From Deltaproteobacteria bacterium RBG_16_44_11 (GTDB lineage Bacteria > Desulfobacterota > Syntrophia > Syntrophales > Smithellaceae), in the NCBI GenBank assembly GCA_001797845.1, contig MGQN01000027.1, positions 21,173 to 34,809 on the forward strand: a stretch of DNA of 13,637 nt. The letters run 5' to 3'. The translations under genes and the position numbers were made by a program. Within the stretch, counting starts at the first letter, position 1. Every line of letters begins with the position of its first letter. The notes beneath the pieces were generated by a model. The model did no database searches and had not been told where the DNA came from. It saw only the letters and a list, made by a program, of their open reading frames with translations. Below are positions 7,795-13,637 of the stretch, one piece after another.

Positions 7795-8585
7795 TGCTAA
7801 CCCATACCTATCTTTTACAGAAAGTTTTGGGGACGGCAGACGTAAAAAATGGTGATTTAGATATTTATGTTTATAATATTGTGCCGGATTTACTAACCAT
7901 TCATCCGCAAATAAACTCGGCACAAACGCATAAAATCAAAAGAAGCCTGGATATACCGGCCTCCTATTCGAAAGCGTCTTACGTCATATTTCACCTTTTA
8001 GTTGATGATCTTGCCCACTATGGATATATTTGTCCGGATTGCAAAGAAGAATTCGACCCGAATTCTCAAGGCTATTCTTATGTCAAGGGGAAACCCCTTA
8101 TTCATTCCATTTTAGAATTATACAATACAATACAAAAAGAAATTTCTTATAATGACGCGGCATATAGTTCACATTTGATCATCGAAATGATTTATGATCT
8201 TGTTATTTTAACTCATATGAATTCCATTAAGACTGTTGATCTTTTAGCGGAGGCTATAAATTTTACGGCTAAAAATAAAATGGATGAATTTTCAGCCACA
8301 ATAAACTGGTTATATGATCTGGGGGAAAATGAAGTTAAAGAAGTGATGAAGGAAGCTTCATTTTACATCACCAAAGAAAGAATGGAGCGCATCATGAATA
8401 TTGACGGCCGCGTTCGTCTTTATACAAATAAGTTCGGATTGAAAACAGATGAAAAAGTGCTTTATGACGGTGTTAAAAAATTGTTCCTGCAAGCAAGAGC
8501 TTTACTTGATGAAGATGACGAGTTGTTTCTTCTGGAAGCCGCTCAAATTATAAAAAATTATGGCTGGTTTCCGCCACTTACATAG
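7788..8585 (+). CDS. Putative zinc-dependent phospholipase C / P1 nuclease-fold protein
   Basis: This 265-residue protein has no obvious name. Its acidic and histidine residues fall in the order and spacing expected for the trinuclear zinc site of the phospholipase C / S1-P1 nuclease fold: TH at 5-6, PD at 33-34, TH at 47-48, H69-x3-D73-x3-H77, and H129-x3-E133 with D137 after it. The segments between are predicted helical. There is no signal peptide, so it should be cytoplasmic, unlike the secreted enzymes of the family. A single pair of cysteines (CPDC, 82-85) sits just after H77. A GAGGA site nine bases before the ATG at 7788 supports the start, though an ATG two codons on is possible. It overlaps the DUF4911 gene by 7 bases and the rpmB 3' end by 8. 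The metal-site reading is inference from pattern; the substrate is unknown. Confidence 0.62.
   Translation: MLMLTHTYLLQKVLGTADVKNGDLDIYVYNIVPDLLTIHPQINSAQTHKIKRSLDIPASYSKASYVIFHLLVDDLAHYGYICPDCKEEFDPNSQGYSYVKGKPLIHSILELYNTIQKEISYNDAAYSSHLIIEMIYDLVILTHMNSIKTVDLLAEAINFTAKNKMDEFSATINWLYDLGENEVKEVMKEASFYITKERMERIMNIDGRVRLYTNKFGLKTDEKVLYDGVKKLFLQARALLDEDDELFLLEAAQIIKNYGWFPPLT
8552..8577 (-). terminator. Hairpin terminator at the rpmB / phospholipase-like gene junction
   Basis: On the minus strand a TGGCGG stem, AAA loop and CCAGCCA arm with one bulged base (8576-8561) is followed after three bases by six T residues (8557-8552). This is a reasonable intrinsic terminator just after the rpmB stop codon. 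On the plus strand the same hairpin is followed 10 bases later by TTTTTT at 8587-8592, so it might also act weakly on the convergent operon. Confidence 0.45.
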
Positions 8586-8775
8586 CTTTTTTAACAAAAC
8601 CGGAACGAATGCAACGCGTGCATACTTTAATTCTCTTTACCGATCCCTTTTTTTCGTCAACGCAGCGTAATTTTTGCAAATTGGGATACCATGCTGTTTT
8701 CGTTTTATTATTTGCATGGCTGACACTATTGCCAATTGACGGTTTTTTACCGCATACTTCACAAACACGAGACAT
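8578..8775 (-). CDS. rpmB: 50S ribosomal protein L28
   Basis: L28 is a small structural protein of the large ribosomal subunit. The 65-residue product has the family start CEVCGKKPSIGNSVSHANN and the RIKVCTRC segment near the end. Four cysteines (5, 8, 52, 55) form a CxxC...CxxC zinc ribbon, so this is the zinc-binding version of L28. Length is normal. A consensus AGGAGG site lies eight bases before the ATG at 8775, in keeping with high expression. It follows the 6-phosphofructokinase gene on the same strand after 85 bases but has a plausible promoter in that gap. Its last 8 bases overlap the end of the convergent phospholipase-like gene. Confidence 0.97.
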   Translation of the reverse strand: MSRVCEVCGKKPSIGNSVSHANNKTKTAWYPNLQKLRCVDEKKGSVKRIKVCTRCIRSGFVKKAM

Positions 8776-8803
8776 TAATTATTCCTCCTGAAAAGTTGCG
8801 CTG

Positions 8804-8832
8804 TTTCTAGAACATAAGAGACTATTTTGCAA
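8804..8832 (-). promoter_or_regulatory. Possible promoter for rpmB
   Basis: On the minus strand TTGCAA (8832-8827) and TAGAAA (8809-8804) are 17 bases apart, matching four of six consensus positions in each box. It lies in the 85-base gap upstream of rpmB. The match is moderate, but a ribosomal protein gene behind a metabolic operon would be expected to have its own promoter. Confidence 0.35.
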
Positions 8833-8860
8833 GCATTATTTCGGTGGACATTTTACGGTG

Positions 8861-10162
8861 TTAATAATTTTTCATGGAAATAGGCTGTCCGGTTGTCTCC
8901 AATACGCGGGACCAAAGATTTCCCTCTGGATCAATTGTTTTACGGGAAATAGCGGCATTTAAAGGCAGATGCACATATTCTTCTTTCATTAATGCCACGA
9001 GCAGGCTTGTTTTTCCGGCCATTCCCGCATGAACAGCGTATTGCCCCAGGGAACTGCAATAAATGCTGTCCGAGGCGTTTGCCGGCACGGAGCGAATCAG
9101 ATAGCTGGGCTCGATGTATTTTAAATTTATTTCCAGATTAATTTTCTTAAAATAGCTTTCGATGGCGTTTTTCAAAAATAGTCCTATGTCAAGCAAACGA
9201 ATATTTCCCGAAGAATCTTTTTCGATGGGTGTATTGTCTTTTCTTATAAGGTCTTGGCCAGAGCCTTCCGCGACCAATATTACCGCGTGACCTTTCAATT
9301 CTATTCGTCTCTCCAGTGATTTTAATAATCCTTTTTTCCCTTCTAAATCAAAAGTAACTTCGGGGATTAATACAAAATTAGTATCATTTTGCGCCAAAGA
9401 CGCGTGGGCCGCGATATGTCCCGAAAGCCTTCCCATTATTTTAACCAGACCAATACCGTTTAAGGCTCCTTTGGCTTCGACATGGGCGCTTTTAATGGCC
9501 TCTACTGATTTTTCTATGGCCGTATCAAAACCGAACGACTTTTGTATTAAATCAAGATCGTTATCGATTGTTTTCGGAATACCGACAATGGCAATTTTCA
9601 AATTATTTTCATTAATTAGATTAGCAATTTGCGAAGCAGCCCGCATCGTGCCTTCTCCGCCTACGCAAAAAAGAATATTGATATTTAATTTAGTAAGATA
9701 ATCCACCATGACATTAACATTCTGTGGGCCGCGTGAAGTAGAAAGAATGCTTCCACCGATGCTGGTTATGTCATCGACGAATTCGGGCGTCAGATTAATG
9801 AATTCATAACCGTATGCGGGATTTAACCCCCGCAGACCGTATTTTACTCCTAAAATATCTTTAACACCGTACCGATAAAAAAGCGTCATCGTAACCGACC
9901 GAATAACGTCATTGATGCCCGGACAAAGACCACCGCACGTAACAATGGCCGCTTTGGTTCGAGCGGGATCGAAAAATATCTTTTCGCGGGGTCCGGCCAA
10001 TTCTACCGAAAGAGGATTGCCTTCGGAGTCGGTCAACGTTGAATATCCGTCCAAATACGAGTTAAACAATAATCTTTTTTCGCCTTTAGTAAAATTGGCG
10101 ATATTCAGAGGCGATTGTATTCGTCCTTCGCCAAGATTTTTAATCGTAAAATCGTAACCCAT
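8861..10162 (-). CDS. 6-phosphofructokinase, long plant-like type
   Basis: The enzyme phosphorylates fructose 6-phosphate to fructose 1,6-bisphosphate in glycolysis. The 433-residue product is longer than the E. coli PfkA of about 320 and carries an N-terminal extension of about 70 residues, as in plant ATP-type and related bacterial enzymes. Motifs are CGGLCPG at 76-82, GGEGT at 168-172, PKTIDND at 196-202 with the catalytic aspartate, MGRLSGHIA at 243-251, and VAEGSGQ at 297-303. The glycine of GGEGT argues for ATP as phosphate donor, while the lysine of PKTIDND is shared with pyrophosphate-dependent enzymes and with plant ATP enzymes. The usual GGDGT is GGEGT here. The ribosome-binding site AAGGAAA lies within the end of the upstream gene, whose stop is three bases away, so the two are coupled. 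Confidence 0.92.
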   Translation of the reverse strand: MGYDFTIKNLGEGRIQSPLNIANFTKGEKRLLFNSYLDGYSTLTDSEGNPLSVELAGPREKIFFDPARTKAAIVTCGGLCPGINDVIRSVTMTLFYRYGVKDILGVKYGLRGLNPAYGYEFINLTPEFVDDITSIGGSILSTSRGPQNVNVMVDYLTKLNINILFCVGGEGTMRAASQIANLINENNLKIAIVGIPKTIDNDLDLIQKSFGFDTAIEKSVEAIKSAHVEAKGALNGIGLVKIMGRLSGHIAAHASLAQNDTNFVLIPEVTFDLEGKKGLLKSLERRIELKGHAVILVAEGSGQDLIRKDNTPIEKDSSGNIRLLDIGLFLKNAIESYFKKINLEINLKYIEPSYLIRSVPANASDSIYCSSLGQYAVHAGMAGKTSLLVALMKEEYVHLPLNAAISRKTIDPEGNLWSRVLETTGQPISMKNY

Positions 10163-10165
10163 TAT

Positions 10166-11614
10166 TTATTTCCTTTTATTTAACACTTTATATACGCCAT
10201 ACATACCGGAAACAATTTCACCTTCAAAGCCGGCCTCCATTAACAGAGACGCTCCGGTAAGATAAATGTTTCGAAAACGTGTCTTGTTGTTTTTCGCGAA
10301 AAAGCCGGAAATAAATGAGCTTCGTAACTGATATTTTGGATTAACTATATCACGATATTTCATGGAAATTTCGATTGATTTATCTATATCGATAAATTGA
10401 ATATTTTCTTTTAAAAAAGGCAGGAAAAATTCGAGCCGCTCGATGATGGAATGGGCATTTTCATTCAATTTCTTCTTAGACCAAAGCTTAGGGTCATCAG
10501 GAAGATAAACAGTAGCTGAAAGTAAGATTTGTCCTTTAGAAATCCTTTTCTTATCTTTTGCGGGACTCAATTCTAAAATAATCAGGTTATTATCATCGTA
10601 GATATCCTTATTTGCGTCGCTAATTACCGCCACATGGGCCGCCATTTTTTCGGGAATATTTTTTTGTAAAATACCCAAATGAAGTGTAAAAGGGTAATGG
10701 GAAATTCGTGTTGGCCTAATCCATTCACCGATATTTATTCGCCTTTTTTTACGTTTTAGCAAAAGTTGTATTGCTTCTGATTTATTGCTGATAATTAAAT
10801 ATTTTGCGGAAATCTTTGAAATAATCCCCTTGCTGTCAGTGATTTCCATCTCGATCTCTTTACCCTTTTTAAGGGAAAGCAATCCGCAATTGTCAAAATA
10901 TTTGCCATTATTTGATTGAAATTTATTGATCAGCAAACTAAGTAATGTCAGTTTGCCTCGCTGAAAATTGTAAACCCCTCTTAGGGGTGCTGAATATTGA
11001 AAATGCGCTGTAAAAGAATCAAAACCGTCTTTCTCACAGGAAAGTAAAGCATATTGAGCTTGCAGAACTTTTCTTAAAGACTCATTACGAAAAATTGTTC
11101 GTTTAAATTTCATGGCATAAAATCTAAATCTTATTAAATAAGGAATTAATTCTATATAATTAAAGTAATCCTTTATGTTTCTGGGCTGAATAAAAGGGTG
11201 TTTTTGCATCCATTTTAAAAAAATTTTCGAATTTTTTTCCACCGCATTGTAAAACGCTTTAATTTCGCGAGCTTTTTCGGGAAATTCTCTGATTAGATCA
11301 TTTACCAATGAATCTTTATCGTTGGAAAAATCAAGACGGTGTTCCGGCATTATTATCTGATAGGATGGATTTAATAAAAATGCTTCCTCATCAGTAAAGG
11401 ATATATTTAATTCCGACAAAAGAGAATGCCCCGTCTGATTGACGCCAAAACCTGTTATAAGTGCCGGATCTAAATTAAAGAAATAATCGCCGATAGAATA
11501 TGTTGATTCGATGTTGTGTTTAGCAATATGCGCCGTATTTAGCCCGTAATGGGAAGCAACTGTGGAAGCAATATAAGAAGAGATGTCGTCGCCTATGACA
11601 ATTAGATCGTACAT
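10166..11614 (-). CDS. FAD/NAD(P)-binding oxidoreductase-like protein with degenerate nucleotide motif
   Basis: This 482-residue protein has the architecture of the phytoene desaturase / amine oxidase type of flavoproteins but is divergent. It opens with a beta strand and turn reading MYDLIVIGDDISSYIAS, where the family has a GxGxxG fingerprint: the first glycine (G8) is kept, and the next two are aspartate and serine. The C-terminus has IYLTGASLLMEAGFEGEIVSGM near residues 450-471 (quoted in two parts: IYLTGASLL and GFEGEIVSGM), resembling the second FAD contact of the family. No membrane helix or signal peptide is seen. A GAGG site lies about 14 bases before the ATG at 11614, longer than usual. 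It sits between purN and 6-phosphofructokinase in one operon. Its substrate, and whether it still binds FAD, are unknown. Confidence 0.65.
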   Translation of the reverse strand: MYDLIVIGDDISSYIASTVASHYGLNTAHIAKHNIESTYSIGDYFFNLDPALITGFGVNQTGHSLLSELNISFTDEEAFLLNPSYQIIMPEHRLDFSNDKDSLVNDLIREFPEKAREIKAFYNAVEKNSKIFLKWMQKHPFIQPRNIKDYFNYIELIPYLIRFRFYAMKFKRTIFRNESLRKVLQAQYALLSCEKDGFDSFTAHFQYSAPLRGVYNFQRGKLTLLSLLINKFQSNNGKYFDNCGLLSLKKGKEIEMEITDSKGIISKISAKYLIISNKSEAIQLLLKRKKRRINIGEWIRPTRISHYPFTLHLGILQKNIPEKMAAHVAVISDANKDIYDDNNLIILELSPAKDKKRISKGQILLSATVYLPDDPKLWSKKKLNENAHSIIERLEFFLPFLKENIQFIDIDKSIEISMKYRDIVNPKYQLRSSFISGFFAKNNKTRFRNIYLTGASLLMEAGFEGEIVSGMYGVYKVLNKRK

Positions 11615-11655
11615 GAATTAATATTTTTCCTCACCATTCAAATGTTTAAAATATG

Positions 11656-12321
11656 TTAAAAGCCGGATAAGGGCGGATTATGCATAGCCTTTGCAAGTTT
11701 CTTATCTATGGATTTAATCCTCACCTTGCGATCTTTGATTTCCAGTCTGCCTTCAGCGTAAAACTGAATCGCTTGTGGATAAATCCGATGTTCTTCTTTT
11801 AATATTCTCCCCGCCAGCCCCTCCACTGTATCATCATCGCTCACGTGCACGACACCCTGAATGACTATCGGGCCTGTATCCGTGCCTTCATCGACAAAAT
11901 GCACCGTACAGCCGGAAAATTTAACGCCGTAATCCAGGGCTTGTTTTTGTCCGTGCAATCCGGGAAAAGATGGAAGCAGGGCAGGGTGGATATTCATAAT
12001 TTTTTGGGGAAATGCTTGCAAAAAACCGGGGGTAAGTATACGCGTAAATCCGGCCAGAATTACTAATTCTACCTTGTTTTTCTTCAGAATTTTTATCAGC
12101 TCGGAATCAAAATCTTCTTTGGACTTAAAGTCTCTATTATTTAAAACAGTAATATTAATGCCGTGTTTTTTTGCTCTGGTTATTCCAAAAGCTTCGGGAT
12201 TGTTGCTGATAACAATTTTTATTACCGCTTTTAACGAACCTTTTTCGATATGATCAATAATGGACTGGAGATTGGAGCCGTTTCCGGAAATTAAAACCCC
12301 CAATTTTAATAAATCAGCCAT
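11656..12321 (-). CDS. purN: Phosphoribosylglycinamide formyltransferase PurN
   Basis: PurN transfers a formyl group from 10-formyltetrahydrofolate to glycinamide ribonucleotide, the third step of purine synthesis. The 221-residue protein has the N-terminal SGNGSNLQ phosphate-binding loop at residues 12-19 and the catalytic triad of the family: N110 and H112 in NIHPALLPSFPGLHG, and D148 in DEGTDTGPI. The length is slightly above the usual 190 to 215 because of a basic C-terminal tail. It starts 10 bases after the purM stop, with only a weak ribosome-binding site, so it probably relies on coupling to purM. The purM-purN pairing is common in bacteria. Confidence 0.97.
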   Translation of the reverse strand: MADLLKLGVLISGNGSNLQSIIDHIEKGSLKAVIKIVISNNPEAFGITRAKKHGINITVLNNRDFKSKEDFDSELIKILKKNKVELVILAGFTRILTPGFLQAFPQKIMNIHPALLPSFPGLHGQKQALDYGVKFSGCTVHFVDEGTDTGPIVIQGVVHVSDDDTVEGLAGRILKEEHRIYPQAIQFYAEGRLEIKDRKVRIKSIDKKLAKAMHNPPLSGF

Positions 12322-12331
12322 AAATTTAACT

Positions 12332-13387
12332 CTAATTATCAGTGAGAATAACTTGATCCTGATTCTCTTCTCTTCTTTCTACGACACCAATTAAGTAAGC
12401 TTTTTCACCCAGCGCCAGCATTTTCAGCTGTTCCAGAACGCCTGGGCATTCCTTTTCCGAAACAATGATCATCATACCTATGCCCATGTTAAATACACGA
12501 AACATTTCTCGCTCTTCGATATTACCCATTTCCCGAATGACATTAAAAATGGGCGGCATATCCCAACTGTTTTTATTAATTACGCACCGGCAGGACTGGG
12601 GAATGATGCGCGGAATATTATCGTAAAATCCGCCGCCGGTGACATGGACAATTCCCTTAACATTAAAACTTTTAAAAAGATTAAGAAGAGATTTAACATA
12701 AATTCGTGTGGGCTCTAAAAGTTCCAGGCCGATTGTTCTATCCAATCCGGAGACTCTATCATTTATCCCCAATTTTCCTTTTTCCAGCAGAACTTTCCGG
12801 GCTAAAGAAAATCCATTACTGTGCAGGCCGCTGGAAGCAAGCCCGATCACCCGGTCATTAATGCTGATCGCGGAGCCGTCAATTAGTTTATCGGATTCCA
12901 CCACACCGACACAAAAACCCGCTAAATCATATTCACCTTTCTTATAAAAACCGGGCATTTCCGCTGTTTCTCCGCCCAGAAGAGTGCAGCCGGCCTGGAT
13001 ACAACCTTGAACAATGCCATCGACAATTTGCACGCTTTTTTCCAAATCGATTTTGCCCGTGGAGAGATAATCGAGAAAGAATAATGGTTCGGCGCCCTGA
13101 ACAACAACATCATTGACCGACATCGCTACAAGATCAATCCCAATGGTGTCATGTTTATTTACTAGTTGGGCTATTTTGAGTTTAGTACCTACACCATCGG
13201 TAGAAGAAACCAGTATCGGATTTTTGAGTTTTGCCGAATCCAGATGAAAAAGCCCGCCGAAACCGCCGATGCCCGCAAGAACTTCCTTGCGTGCTGTTGT
13301 TTTAATGAGCGGCTTAATGCGATCGACAAACTTGTTGGCGATATCGATATCTACGCCTGCTGACTTGTATGTGGTTTTAGTTGCCAT
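12332..13387 (-). CDS. purM: Phosphoribosylformylglycinamidine cyclo-ligase PurM
   Basis: PurM (AIR synthetase) closes the imidazole ring, converting FGAM and ATP to aminoimidazole ribonucleotide in purine synthesis. The 351-residue protein is full length. It shows YKSAGVDIDIAN at 7-18, GIGGFGGLF at 39-47, the ATP-binding STDGVGTK at 62-69, GIDLVAMSVNDVVVQGAEP at 83-101, and GGETAEMPGFY at 138-148. An AGGGGA site lies just upstream of the ATG at 13387. It is the first gene of the minus-strand operon that continues into purN, the oxidoreductase-like gene and 6-phosphofructokinase. A possible promoter lies in the 169-base gap upstream. Confidence 0.98.
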   Translation of the reverse strand: MATKTTYKSAGVDIDIANKFVDRIKPLIKTTARKEVLAGIGGFGGLFHLDSAKLKNPILVSSTDGVGTKLKIAQLVNKHDTIGIDLVAMSVNDVVVQGAEPLFFLDYLSTGKIDLEKSVQIVDGIVQGCIQAGCTLLGGETAEMPGFYKKGEYDLAGFCVGVVESDKLIDGSAISINDRVIGLASSGLHSNGFSLARKVLLEKGKLGINDRVSGLDRTIGLELLEPTRIYVKSLLNLFKSFNVKGIVHVTGGGFYDNIPRIIPQSCRCVINKNSWDMPPIFNVIREMGNIEEREMFRVFNMGIGMMIIVSEKECPGVLEQLKMLALGEKAYLIGVVERREENQDQVILTDN

Positions 13388-13432
13388 AATCCCCTATGAG
13401 TTTGATTTTCTATGTAAAAATATAGCGCCCCT

Positions 13433-13461
13433 CATGTAACGTAAATCATCTTTTAAGTCAA
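13433..13461 (-). promoter_or_regulatory. Possible promoter for the purM operon
   Basis: On the minus strand TTGACT (13461-13456) is followed after 17 bases by TACATG (13438-13433). The -35 box matches five of six consensus positions, the -10 box only three. It lies about 45 bases before the purM ATG in the gap shared with the divergent gene. I saw no purine riboswitch or clear PurR-like operator here. Confidence 0.35.
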
Positions 13462-13556
13462 TCATTCCTTGCGCAAATAAATGATATTTGTTAACAAAAA
13501 GCATCAATTCGCCGGAAATAATTTAGGTTTGCCAATTTTCCCCTGCGGAGACTTAA

Positions 13557-13637
13557 ATGGATTCACTAAAAATGATTCTGCAAAAAATTGAACAGCCTTT
13601 GAATTTTGCCTCTAAGGATAATTTTAAAAATATATCG
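13557..13637 (+). CDS. recG: N-terminus of a probable RecG helicase (3' end outside window)
   Basis: Only 27 codons are visible before the right edge. They begin MDSLKMILQKIEQPL and continue NFASKDNFKNIS. A short helix followed by a P-L-x-F-A-x-x-D-x-F pattern is what I recall at the start of RecG, the ATP-dependent branch-migration helicase, in Desulfobacterota. A GGAG site at 13547-13550, six bases before the ATG, supports a real gene start. It is read divergently from purM across a 169-base gap. The identification rests on a short motif and could be wrong; the existence of a gene is more secure. Confidence 0.5.
   Translation, partial: MDSLKMILQKIEQPLNFASKDNFKNIS

Noticed and set aside
8609..8791. 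Plus-strand open frame across rpmB
   Set aside because: It is the complement of the L28 gene, has no ribosome-binding site and no family resemblance.
13487..13498. TTTGTTAACAAA palindrome between purM and the putative recG
   Set aside because: Twelve bases of AT-rich symmetry are weak evidence for an operator; no second copy or known purine-regulator consensus was seen.

Overview
The window is a piece of chromosome from a moderately AT-rich bacterium, most likely a Desulfobacterota (former Deltaproteobacteria) member of the Syntrophales type, such as a Syntrophus or Smithella relative. This placement is an inference from gene content: a branched-chain-type ABC transporter embedded between two acyl-CoA ligase genes, a DUF4911 protein, a plant-type long 6-phosphofructokinase and a four-cysteine ribosomal protein L28. 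No rRNA or other marker gene is present to confirm it.

Region 1 (1-5202, + strand) is one tight operon that enters from the left edge. It holds the C-terminal part of a long-chain acyl-CoA synthetase-like ligase, the LivH and LivM permeases, the LivF ATPase and a phenylacetate-CoA ligase-like protein. Gaps between genes are 0 to 11 bases. The layout suggests uptake of an organic acid coupled to CoA activation. No substrate-binding protein or LivG is inside the window; they may lie upstream.

Region 2 (5180-7321, - strand) is recJ followed by a small two-helix membrane protein whose 3' end overlaps the paaK-like gene. A near-consensus sigma-70-type promoter precedes recJ.

Region 3 (7552-8585, + strand) is a translationally coupled pair: a DUF4911 protein and a 265-residue protein that carries the spacing of metal ligands seen in zinc-dependent phospholipase C / P1 nuclease folds. 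This is the least characterised and most interesting part of the window.

Region 4 (8578-13387, - strand) runs purM, purN, a degenerate FAD/NAD(P)-type oxidoreductase-like gene, 6-phosphofructokinase and then rpmB (L28), which probably has its own promoter. A hairpin at the meeting point of rpmB and the region-3 operon looks like a terminator usable from either side.

Region 5 (13557-end, + strand) is the first 27 codons of a gene reading away from purM, probably recG.

Most of the window is housekeeping plus a catabolic transport operon. I see no CRISPR array, insertion sequence, prophage, tRNA or rRNA. No stretch longer than 300 bases lacks a gene; the two largest gaps are the 230 bases at 7322-7551 and the 169 bases at 13388-13556.
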